From the NCBI GenBank assembly GCA_022823625.1, contig JAJEHQ010000019.1, forward strand, positions 1 through 64,000: a stretch of 64,000 nucleotides of DNA. Direction: 5' to 3'. Below the pieces are notes generated by a model. It saw only the letters and a program-made list of their open reading frames with translations, was not told the origin of the DNA and did no database searches. This stretch comes from Gammaproteobacteria bacterium (GTDB lineage Bacteria; Pseudomonadota; Gammaproteobacteria; Arenicellales; JAJDZL01). The translations under genes and the position numbers were made by a program. The first letter of the stretch is position 1, and each line of letters starts with the position of its first letter. Shown in pieces: positions 37,301 to 44,902 of the stretch.

Positions 37301-37494
37301 TTACATAATGGTAAAGTGCATAGAACTTTTCTTTTCCTCCATCATTTCCCAATTTTCCCAACTCGAATCTCATCACACACTTGTGTCAAGTACCTGTTAA
37401 CTTTGGCATTTTTAGGCGTTTCGGAAACTTAGCATTGGTAAAAATGCAAGTGGATTCACCGGATTATTTTGGAGAGTCCTGACGTTCTGAAGGC

Positions 37495-37516
37495 CGCCAA
37501 ATTGGTGAATTTGGCG
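37495..37516 (+). other. Perfect hairpin upstream of the symporter gene
   Basis: CGCCAAATT (37495-37503) and AATTTGGCG (37508-37516) form a nine-pair stem with loop GGTG, 178 bp before the symporter start. It has no U-tract. The surrounding 37301-37693 gap holds no gene. Function is unknown: operator, sRNA stem or leader element. Confidence 0.5.
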
Positions 37517-37591
37517 TCAAAATGTTTGATTTACTGATTCTTTGTTATATTTTCAGTGCAATTCGTTCTCAATCGAATCAATGTTCTTGCG

Positions 37592-37643
37592 TATAATCCC
37601 CTGTTAATAAATTAAGAGCGACTTCCGTTAACAGATGGCTCTT
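37592..37643 (+). promoter_or_regulatory. Candidate promoter and structured leader of the symporter gene
   Basis: A perfect TATAAT is at 37592-37597, with a poor -35 (TCAATC). Two interleaved inverted repeats follow: CTGTTAA (37601-37607) with TTAACAG (37628-37634), and AAGAGC (37614-37619) with GCTCTT (37638-37643), the order of an H-type pseudoknot. GAGGAAG just before the ATG at 37694 is the ribosome-binding site. Confidence 0.4.
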
Positions 37644-37693
37644 TCTCTATTGAGTCATTTTGGCGGGATATACTCAAGTCAAAGAGGAAGAAA

Positions 37694-39643
37694 ATGGATG
37701 CAAAAATCGTCTGGCTATTTGTCTTTGTGATCCTGTATTGGGTCTACTGTATCTATTGGGGTATTCGCGGTGCGATGACCTCAAAAACTGCGAGTGATTA
37801 CTTCATCGCAGGTCGTAAGTTGTCGCTATGGGTATTTGTACTAGCGGCTACAGCTACATCGTTTTCGGGATGGACTTTCATGGGACATCCTGGACTGCTC
37901 TATCGCGATGGATTTCAATATGCCTATGCATCTTTCTACGCAATCACCATCCCTTTCACCGGAGTGATATTACTGAAGCGACAGTGGATGTTAGGCAAAC
38001 GATTTGGATTTGTTACGCCAGGTGAAATGCTGTCGCATTACTTCAGATCGGACATTATCCGGATTCTAGTCGTTCTTGTCGCTCTGTGCTTCTCAATTCC
38101 GTACCTTGGAATTCAGTTGCGCGCTTCAGGGTTCCTGTTTAACGTTCTCACGGATGGCGCTCTCGGCATTAACGTTGGCATGTGGTTGCTTTCAGCCGTT
38201 GTGTTTATTTATGTTGCTTCAGGCGGACTAAGAGCGGTTGCTTATGTGGATACACTACAGTGTATTCTGCTCGCTCTCGGAATTGTTGCTATCGGTATCG
38301 TTGCGCTCAACTTGGTTGGCGGCTGGACAGCCCTCAATGAAGGAATCGCAAACCTTGCAGCGCTGGACGAGAAACGAACACTAGATGGATATAGCCACTA
38401 TATTGCGATTCCAGGTGTTATTCAGTTTGTCTCTTCGGGACCGTCTGCGGTTGGAGGTGCATGGACAGGTATCATGATTCTGACCTATATGTTTGCATTG
38501 ATGGGTATTCAGTCCTCGCCAGCATTTTCAATGTGGGCATTTGCAAACAACGATACCCGACCATTCGCGCCGCAACAGGTTTGGGCATCATCTTTCGGAA
38601 TCGGATTCATTCTGTTTTTCTTTACTGCCATGCAAGGTATGGGCGGACACTTTTTAGGTGCCGATCTAGCATACATGGCTGCATATCCAGACGCCACCAA
38701 TAACGTTCTTGGTCTTGGATTAGGTGGTTTGGACTTGATGGCGTCCGCAGGCAAGCAAGGGAACTTGGTACCACAGTTAATTCACGTCTTGCAGGATGCA
38801 GCGCCTTGGTTGGTTGGTCTACTTTCAGTTTGTGCGCTTGCCGCCATGCAGTCGACAGGTGCAGCATATATGTCAACAGCAGGTGCTATGCTGACCAGAG
38901 ACCTGCTCAAGCATTTCATCATGCCGAACATTACGCACAGGCAACAGAAAACCTTCGGACGAATCGGTGTCTTCGTCATTGTTGTTGCAGCCTTGATCGT
39001 TGCGACGACTTCAACCGACGCTCTGGTTCTACTAGGGGGTTTGGCAGTTGCTTTTGGCTTCCAGATGTGGCCGGCACTACTCGCCGTTTGCTATTTCCCA
39101 TGGCTGACCCGTGCCGGAGTTACCATCGGCTTGGCTGCCGGAATGGTTGCTGTAGTTTGTACGGAAACGATTGGACAGAATCTTGGAATTACCGCGTGGG
39201 GACGTTGGCCTTGGACCATTCACTCAGCAGGTTGGGGAATCATTTTTAATCTGGGAATTGCGGTCATTGTTTCAGCGATGACTCAAAACCGTGAAGAGCA
39301 CGAGCACAAAATGAAGTACCACAACTTTCTAGCTGAACACGCTACATTGCCAGCAGCGAAACGTGGCATGATTCCGGTTGCATGGATTATCACTCTGGTT
39401 TGGTTCTTCTTCGGAATCGGCCCAGGTGCGGTTCTTGGTAACACCATTTTCGGTAACCCAAATGATGCTGCTACCTGGATGTTCGGTATGCCTTCAATCT
39501 GGGCATGGCAGATTCTTTGGTGGGCACTTGGAGTGTTCATGATGTGGTTCCTTGCCTACAAAATGGAAATGTCAACTATGTCTGACACTGAGATCGAAGT
39601 CCTTCAGGAAGACATCGGGGATGCTCAAGAAGAATCTTCGTAA
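37694..39643 (+). CDS. Sodium:solute symporter family transporter
   Basis: This 649-aa membrane protein has 12 or more predicted helices and SSS-family traits: the early SDYFIAGRKLSLWVFVLAATATSFSGWTF segment carrying GRKL and SFSG, YVASGGLRAVAYVDTLQ (sodium-site region), and STAGAMLTRDL. It should import a solute with Na+; the substrate cannot be told from sequence. The C-terminal tail is acidic (EIEVLQEDIGDAQEESS). It has its own candidate promoter and strong terminator, and is followed by a small membrane protein gene. Confidence 0.92.
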   Translation: MDAKIVWLFVFVILYWVYCIYWGIRGAMTSKTASDYFIAGRKLSLWVFVLAATATSFSGWTFMGHPGLLYRDGFQYAYASFYAITIPFTGVILLKRQWMLGKRFGFVTPGEMLSHYFRSDIIRILVVLVALCFSIPYLGIQLRASGFLFNVLTDGALGINVGMWLLSAVVFIYVASGGLRAVAYVDTLQCILLALGIVAIGIVALNLVGGWTALNEGIANLAALDEKRTLDGYSHYIAIPGVIQFVSSGPSAVGGAWTGIMILTYMFALMGIQSSPAFSMWAFANNDTRPFAPQQVWASSFGIGFILFFFTAMQGMGGHFLGADLAYMAAYPDATNNVLGLGLGGLDLMASAGKQGNLVPQLIHVLQDAAPWLVGLLSVCALAAMQSTGAAYMSTAGAMLTRDLLKHFIMPNITHRQQKTFGRIGVFVIVVAALIVATTSTDALVLLGGLAVAFGFQMWPALLAVCYFPWLTRAGVTIGLAAGMVAVVCTETIGQNLGITAWGRWPWTIHSAGWGIIFNLGIAVIVSAMTQNREEHEHKMKYHNFLAEHATLPAAKRGMIPVAWIITLVWFFFGIGPGAVLGNTIFGNPNDAATWMFGMPSIWAWQILWWALGVFMMWFLAYKMEMSTMSDTEIEVLQEDIGDAQEESS

Positions 39644-39666
39644 AACATTCCATTATTCGATATAAG

Positions 39667-39695
39667 AAAAAGGGAGGAAAATATCCTCCCTTTTT
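39667..39695 (+). terminator. Intrinsic terminator after the symporter
   Basis: AAAAAGGGAGGA (39667-39678) and TCCTCCCTTTTT (39684-39695) form a perfect 12-pair stem with loop AAATA and a built-in T-run, 24 bp after the symporter stop. Confidence 0.92.
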
Positions 39696-39743
39696 CAACT
39701 CTGTCCTGATCAATTTTCCTTTCGGTCACAAAACAGAAAGTCA

Positions 39744-39971
39744 ATGTCGCAGCTTACTGTTTATTGGCTTTGGGTGATTGCTTTAACAGCCGCTCTGATT
39801 TACCCCGTCTCCAGGTTGATCTGGGTGTTCAGCGTTCGGCGACTCCAGAAAAAGCTTCAAAAATCTCTGTCTTCAGATGAGATAAGGGGGCAAAAAAATC
39901 GTGCTTACTTGATTGGAATAATTGTCTGCTTTGCATTCTCGATGCTGTTCAACTACCGACTTTTAGGGTAG
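39744..39971 (+). CDS. Small two-helix membrane protein, hypothetical
   Basis: This 75-aa protein has two membrane helices (about 5-27 and 54-70) separated by a basic loop (RRLQKKLQKSLSSDEIRGQK). I recognise no named family. It lies between the symporter terminator and the TPR gene, which starts 10 bp later, so it belongs with the TPR gene rather than the symporter. Function is unknown. Confidence 0.65.
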   Translation: MSQLTVYWLWVIALTAALIYPVSRLIWVFSVRRLQKKLQKSLSSDEIRGQKNRAYLIGIIVCFAFSMLFNYRLLG

Positions 39972-39981
39972 TATCGGAATA

Positions 39982-40560
39982 TTGGATGCTCGACTCTACA
40001 AGTTTCTGAAGTATACCGCGATTTCTTTGACGCTAATCTGGGTATTTTGGAGTGCGTACGATAGCTTTTTTTCAGCACGCACACCTGGAGACAATGATTA
40101 TCACGCTGCAAATCGACTTTTTGAAGATGAAGATTACGAACGTGCACGAGATGCTTACCAGAATGCACTGGATTTGAACCCGGAACACATTCACGCCTTG
40201 CGCGGCTTGGCACGGTCGTATCTCATGCTAGGCCAATATGAAGAGTCATTGAACGAATTCAATAAGGCAATCAGTATGGACCCGGAGTTTGCAGGAACTT
40301 ATGCTAATCGCGGAATACTTTATGATCGAATGGGATCACACCAGTTGGCTTTGGAAGACTATGTAGCTGCATTGGAACTCGACCCTGAAATTGCCGAAGG
40401 ACCACATTGGCTGATACGATTCTTGAGGAATCAGCCTGAACGCCCACCTGGTATTGTTGAACGGGCAAACTATCTTGCTAACGAACTTCGAAAACCCGAA
40501 TCGCAACAATTGCTGACGTTTCCGGAAATTGACGATGAGCAAAGAAGTTATAAAAAATAG
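39982..40560 (+). CDS. Membrane-anchored TPR protein
   Basis: This 192-aa protein has one N-terminal membrane helix (about 10-30) followed by three tetratricopeptide repeats (about 40-145): AANRLFEDEDYERARDAYQN, then ALRGLARSYLMLGQYEESLN, and ANRGILYDRMGSHQLALEDY. TPRs mediate protein-protein contacts, here in the periplasm or cytoplasm. The start is TTG at 39982; no in-frame ATG precedes the helix. It is probably co-transcribed with the upstream small membrane protein. Confidence 0.75.
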   Translation: MDARLYKFLKYTAISLTLIWVFWSAYDSFFSARTPGDNDYHAANRLFEDEDYERARDAYQNALDLNPEHIHALRGLARSYLMLGQYEESLNEFNKAISMDPEFAGTYANRGILYDRMGSHQLALEDYVAALELDPEIAEGPHWLIRFLRNQPERPPGIVERANYLANELRKPESQQLLTFPEIDDEQRSYKK

Positions 40561-40870
40561 CTGTCTGCGGTAGCTGAAACTCAGTCGTCGCTACAAAAAA
40601 TCTACCTGCCAAACCCCCACACCCACCAAATTGTCTGCCAATTGGTTTGGGTGTCTGAATCAGAGGGAAACAATTTCATTTGTGAATTTAGCAATTGACG
40701 GGCTGCAAATTGTTTCGGCTAAAACCGGTATCTCAATAAAATCCAGACCATTGAATTTCTAATCGAACATAGAAAATGTGTCGATGCGCTAATCGCATTC
40801 AATTTGTCAAATTGAGTTTTCCAGGATAGTCTCGCAATAAAAACCACTAGTTACTGACTTCACCAGAGGT
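40561..40870. other. Convergent intergenic region
   Basis: 310 bp between the TPR gene and hda. An imperfect inverted repeat, ACACCCA (40619-40625) with TGGGTGT (40648-40654) and inner CCAAATTG/CCAATTGG-type pairs, may act as a terminator for hda on the minus strand, where a T-run follows about 20 nt later. No gene was seen. Confidence 0.4.
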
Positions 40871-41578
40871 TCAATCGAACTTGAATTCGTCTAGTTCACG
40901 AAGAAAAGGAATAGTGATTCTACGACGACTCTCCAAAGAGACTTGCGCAATTCGATCAAACAATTGCATCAGAGAATGCGTATCGCGGACGTGGCGCCGC
41001 AAGATGAACTCGGCTACCGATGGTTCGACTGTAAGACCTCGTTCGTTGGCTCTGTCAACCAGCATTCTTACTTTTGTTTGATCTGACGCTGAGGAAAGTT
41101 TGAAAACTCGACGCCCCTGCAAGCGATTTACAAGATCATTCGATTCAAAGTCCAAATCAACAGGTGGTCGATTGCCAGTCAGAACCAATAAATTTCCATT
41201 ATTTTCTGTGTTTTCCAGCAGCATCAGCAAATGCGATTCCCAATCAGTTTGACAGGCAACTGCGTCAATATCATCAATGCAAATTAATCGAAATTTGACA
41301 ACCGCTGTTAGGACATCTGGCTTCAGCTGTAAGTCCAGTAGTGGAATGTAAACGCTGGAAGGAATTTGTTTACACGAAGCGTAAAGCAAATGAGATTTTC
41401 CTGTCCCACGCTCACCCCAAATATAGCAACTGCCGCACAGCTTCTCATCATTCAGAAAATCCTGCAAAAGCGTAACGGTTTGCTGATTATCCTGCGCGTG
41501 AAAATTACTGAAATTGGCTGAGTTACCTCTGTCGATCGGGATGGTTGTCTGAACGACCTGCTCGTCCTTGTAAACCAT
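40871..41578 (-). CDS. hda: Hda, DnaA-homologous regulator of replication initiation
   Basis: Hda with the DNA-loaded sliding clamp stimulates ATP hydrolysis by DnaA and prevents re-initiation. The 235-aa protein (start MVYKDEQVVQT at 41578) is an AAA+ domain lacking DnaA's DNA-binding domain: Walker A GERGTGKSH, Walker B LICIDDIDAV, and sensor LLVLTGNRPP. The frame is open upstream to 41632, but that would overlap pgsA; this start lies 7 bp after the pgsA stop. The Hda clamp-binding motif would lie in the first residues (EQVVQTTIPI). Confidence 0.9.
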   Translation of the reverse strand: MVYKDEQVVQTTIPIDRGNSANFSNFHAQDNQQTVTLLQDFLNDEKLCGSCYIWGERGTGKSHLLYASCKQIPSSVYIPLLDLQLKPDVLTAVVKFRLICIDDIDAVACQTDWESHLLMLLENTENNGNLLVLTGNRPPVDLDFESNDLVNRLQGRRVFKLSSASDQTKVRMLVDRANERGLTVEPSVAEFILRRHVRDTHSLMQLFDRIAQVSLESRRRITIPFLRELDEFKFD

Positions 41579-41585
41579 GCTACAT

Positions 41586-42143
41586 CTATAGATAACGTCG
41601 AATTGCCCACACCCAGACGTATTGAGCGCCACTCACAATCGTCAGTACTGCGACAGCATAAGTCATCCAAAACCCGATAAATTGCGTCGACAGCCATGCG
41701 GTGTTCTCAGACAACACTGCTATAACCAAGACAATCTGGGCGACGGTATTGATTTTACTGGTCATTGTAGGCTGCATCTGCACGTGTCCATCTAGAGTTG
41801 TCAACACCAGGTAGCCACCAACGATAATCAAATCCCGGAAAATAACGAGTGTCACCAGCCAAAAGGCTAAATCACCCAATATCGTCAGCATAATGTAGGC
41901 AGAGAGGATAATCGTTTTATCGGCTAAAGGATCGAGTCGTGCTCCAAGCTGCGACGTGAATCCGTATCGTTTGGCAATCCAACCGTCTAGCCCATCAGTT
42001 ATCCCTGCCAAAACAAAAAGTATCACCGCCAGTTCATAGTTTTCGTCTCGCAAAAGCAGGATGAGTACAGGGGCAGCGGCAATTCTTGAGAGTGTCAGGA
42101 TATTGGGGATCTGAGCGACTATGGATGACACCCGATTAATCAT
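41586..42143 (-). CDS. pgsA: CDP-diacylglycerol-glycerol-3-phosphate phosphatidyltransferase
   Basis: PgsA makes phosphatidylglycerophosphate, precursor of phosphatidylglycerol and cardiolipin. The 185-aa membrane protein carries the CDP-alcohol phosphotransferase motif with its metal Asp residues: DGLDGWIAKRYG, then GARLDPLADK (residues about 49-76). The length matches PgsA, and the opening MINRVSSIVAQIPNILTLSR is typical. It precedes hda on the minus strand and is divergent from purM. Confidence 0.9.
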   Translation of the reverse strand: MINRVSSIVAQIPNILTLSRIAAAPVLILLLRDENYELAVILFVLAGITDGLDGWIAKRYGFTSQLGARLDPLADKTIILSAYIMLTILGDLAFWLVTLVIFRDLIIVGGYLVLTTLDGHVQMQPTMTSKINTVAQIVLVIAVLSENTAWLSTQFIGFWMTYAVAVLTIVSGAQYVWVWAIRRYL

Positions 42144-42354
42144 TTTGTATCAATTTTCAATGAAGTTGGCTGAATTGGAAGGCAGTGGCTGTATTTCGTT
42201 GTGAATTGTCCGCTTATTTTATGTTCAATATATCGGATTCGTACATAATGATTGGTATGCAGTTAGTCTATATTGACCGCCGACTTTGTTCGCCTTCCGA
42301 ATTTATTCCGGCGCCAGTCAAATTTACTTCTCATCCAGTTGTTCTGGCCGTCGA

Positions 42355-43401
42355 ATGAACGAAGTCAAGTCAGATCTGCAAATATCAGCGTATCAGGAAG
42401 CCGGTGTAAATATTGCATTAGCCGATAAGTTGATTCAATCCTGGCAGGCAGGTTTTGACCGCACTGCCAGAAAGGAGCGGATCAAATTACCAATGGGTTT
42501 CAGTGGATTATTCCAAGTTCCGCAAGGTTATGACACGCCGGTATTGGTAAGTAGTACTGATGGAGTTGGTACTAAGTTGAAACTTGCGATCGAATTGAAC
42601 AGACACGACACGATTGGCATTGACCTGGTTGCAATGTGTGTCAACGATGTTATCGTTTGCGGGGCGGAACCACTCTTTTTTCTAGACTACTTTGCGAGCG
42701 GCAAACTTGACGCCAGGGTATCAAGTCAGGTGATGAATGGTATAGTCAGGGGGTGCGAAATTGCTCACGCTGATCTTTTAGGCGGGGAGACTGCCGAGAT
42801 GCCGGGAATGTATGCCGAAGGTGAATATGATCTCGCAGGGTTTTGTGTAGGGATAGTTGAAAAGTCAAAAATTCTCGATGGTACTGAAATATTAGAAGGT
42901 GATGTGATTGTTGGGCTGGTCTCCAGTGGATTTCACTCCAATGGTTACTCACTGATCCGAAAAGTCATCGCAGATCAGAAAATTGATCTGAGTACGAAGA
43001 TAGGCGGGCAAACATTGGGAGACCTGCTTATGGTACCGACACAGATTTACACACGAACACTTCTAGATGCCATTTCAAGAGTTCAAGTTCGTGCCTTTGC
43101 TCACATTACCGGTGGCGGCATTGCTGGAAATCTGGCACGAATTATCCCAGATCACCTGAACGCCAAAGTACTGCAGAATTCTTGGAAACGAGCACCCATA
43201 TTCAACTGGATTCAAAATGTTGGAAATCTGAGTGACGAATCAATGTTTGAAACATTCAACTGTGGGATTGGTATGATCGCAGTTCTTCCAGCGGACAGCG
43301 AACAATCATTTCGAGCAGCGGTTGAATCAAATGGCATAGAAACTGAAACTATTGGTGCAATAGGCCGGGCATTAGACAAGACAAAAGTCGTAATTGAATG
43401 A
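42355..43401 (+). CDS. purM: Phosphoribosylformylglycinamidine cyclo-ligase
   Basis: PurM closes the imidazole ring to AIR in purine biosynthesis. The 348-aa protein starts MNEVKSDLQISAYQEAGVN; the frame is open upstream to 42286, but this ATG fits the family. Signatures are GVGTKLKLA (about 60), DLVAMCVNDVIVCGAEPLFFLDY (about 85) split by the conserved NDV, LLGGETAEMPGMY and ITGGGIAGNL. Its stop overlaps the purN start (ATGA). Confidence 0.96.
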   Translation: MNEVKSDLQISAYQEAGVNIALADKLIQSWQAGFDRTARKERIKLPMGFSGLFQVPQGYDTPVLVSSTDGVGTKLKLAIELNRHDTIGIDLVAMCVNDVIVCGAEPLFFLDYFASGKLDARVSSQVMNGIVRGCEIAHADLLGGETAEMPGMYAEGEYDLAGFCVGIVEKSKILDGTEILEGDVIVGLVSSGFHSNGYSLIRKVIADQKIDLSTKIGGQTLGDLLMVPTQIYTRTLLDAISRVQVRAFAHITGGGIAGNLARIIPDHLNAKVLQNSWKRAPIFNWIQNVGNLSDESMFETFNCGIGMIAVLPADSEQSFRAAVESNGIETETIGAIGRALDKTKVVIE

Positions 43402-43994
43402 GTCAGCCGGTTTCAGCGGTCAATATTGTTGTGTTGGCTTCCGGATATGGTTCTAATCTGCAAGCCATAATTGATGCTATAAATTCAAACAGACTCTCAG
43501 CCAAACTCACTGCCGTGGTCAGTGATCAAAAAAACGCTTTTGCGCTTGAGCGCGCCCAGCGGGAAAATGTCCCAGCCATTTATGTCAATGCTGGAAAGAA
43601 GCCGGATCGGAAAGAATTTGATCGAATCCTTCAGGAAGCTTTAAACGGATTGAAGTTCGAACTGATCATATTGGCTGGGTTCATGCGAATTCTATCGGCA
43701 GAATTTGTGGAAAGATACCATGGATGCATAATGAATATTCATCCATCTCTTTTGCCCAGACACAAGGGAACGAATACACATGAGCGTGTATTGCGAGATG
43801 GTGATGACTTCCATGGTGCAACAGTTCATTTTGTTACTCCTGAATTGGACGCCGGGCCGATCATATTGCAGAAAAGATTTAGAGTGGCTGTTGATGACAC
43901 CGTCATGCGTTTGGAAGAAAAAGTTCACGAATGTGAACACCAAATTTACCCACAGGCAATACAAATGTTTGCAGAAGGCTTGATATCCATTTGA
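43398..43994 (+). CDS. purN: Phosphoribosylglycinamide formyltransferase
   Basis: PurN formylates GAR with 10-formyl-tetrahydrofolate. The 198-aa protein begins with the nucleotide-binding VVLASGYGSNLQAIIDA. It contains ILAGFMRILS, the catalytic MNIHPSLLP (Asn/His), and the HGATVHFVTPELDAGPII loop with the catalytic Asp. It is coupled to purM by a 4-bp overlap. A DUF3108 gene follows after 60 bp, as in related gammaproteobacteria. Confidence 0.96.
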   Translation: MSQPVSAVNIVVLASGYGSNLQAIIDAINSNRLSAKLTAVVSDQKNAFALERAQRENVPAIYVNAGKKPDRKEFDRILQEALNGLKFELIILAGFMRILSAEFVERYHGCIMNIHPSLLPRHKGTNTHERVLRDGDDFHGATVHFVTPELDAGPIILQKRFRVAVDDTVMRLEEKVHECEHQIYPQAIQMFAEGLISI

Positions 43995-44054
43995 TTCAGA
44001 CAAAGAGCACGAATCGGAAGCATTGAGCATAGATCAGAAACCATTTCGGTTCCA

Positions 44055-44819
44055 ATGGTAAAAAAAATGAGAGACAAATATTATTTCCATCAATTTACTC
44101 TCTCCCTTTCATTGGCGGTAAGCCTATCGATGGGGATAATTCTACAGACTGCTACGAACAGTGTATACGCCGCAGAAGAAGTTGTTTACGAAGCAACTTA
44201 TGTTGTCGATTTGAACGGAATCGAACTTGGTACGAGCAAGCGAACTGTGTATATCGTTGACGGACAAACGATCGTTTCTAGGCACTTGCTTAGCCCAAAA
44301 GGACTCGCTGCACTTTTGGGAGAGGTGGAAACTCTCGATACAACACACATTAGAATCAGCAACAACACACGGATTCAGCCAATTACCCTCACTCGGGATA
44401 GCGCTCGGTCAAGCGATTCTTTTGTAGCTGAATTTAAGTGGCGCGATCGACAAATTGAATTTTCTAATGGTGAAATGTCACAGATGCCCGACTATCCCGT
44501 TTATGATTTGGAAGCATTGATTCTATTGTTAATGGTGGCCCCAGAAAAACTGGCGAAAACCCAACGAGTGGATTTACTGGAAAAGGTTGGCGTAATAAGG
44601 ACGTATGTCGTCGAATCCATTCACGAAACTGAATTTGAATTTGATAACCAGCGGTTTAATGCATTACAGTTCAATTTGCGCTCAGTTAATGAAGCCTCTC
44701 GTGGTTACACCATTTCAATATTACCGGAATTTCACAATCTACTCATTCAAATTGTGAAGCATAAAAAATCAGATAGCCTGAGTCTTTCTATTTTAGATTT
44801 TCAAGACTTCGTCTCTTAA
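44055..44819 (+). CDS. DUF3108 domain periplasmic protein
   Basis: This 254-aa protein has a signal peptide (about 1-40, cut near VYAAE) and the DUF3108 pattern: VYEATYVVDLNGIELGTSKR, then GLAALLGEVETLDTTHIRI, and YPVYDLEALILLLM. The family is beta-rich and periplasmic; its function is not established. The position downstream of purMN is conserved in gammaproteobacteria. Either ATG at 44055 or 44067 could start it. Confidence 0.8.
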   Translation: MVKKMRDKYYFHQFTLSLSLAVSLSMGIILQTATNSVYAAEEVVYEATYVVDLNGIELGTSKRTVYIVDGQTIVSRHLLSPKGLAALLGEVETLDTTHIRISNNTRIQPITLTRDSARSSDSFVAEFKWRDRQIEFSNGEMSQMPDYPVYDLEALILLLMVAPEKLAKTQRVDLLEKVGVIRTYVVESIHETEFEFDNQRFNALQFNLRSVNEASRGYTISILPEFHNLLIQIVKHKKSDSLSLSILDFQDFVS

Positions 44820-44902
44820 GGTAACTGAACATTCGGGGACTGGAATGGCCGGAGGTCAGCCAATGTACAGGAAATTGCAGAGTTGGCAGATAGGTGAAAC
44901 TG

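Noticed and set aside
37470-37530. Possible glycine-riboswitch-like motifs (GGAGAG and GAAGG) upstream of the symporter
   Set aside because: The conserved downstream CTCTC partner and the core CGAAGG-GCAA arrangement are missing.
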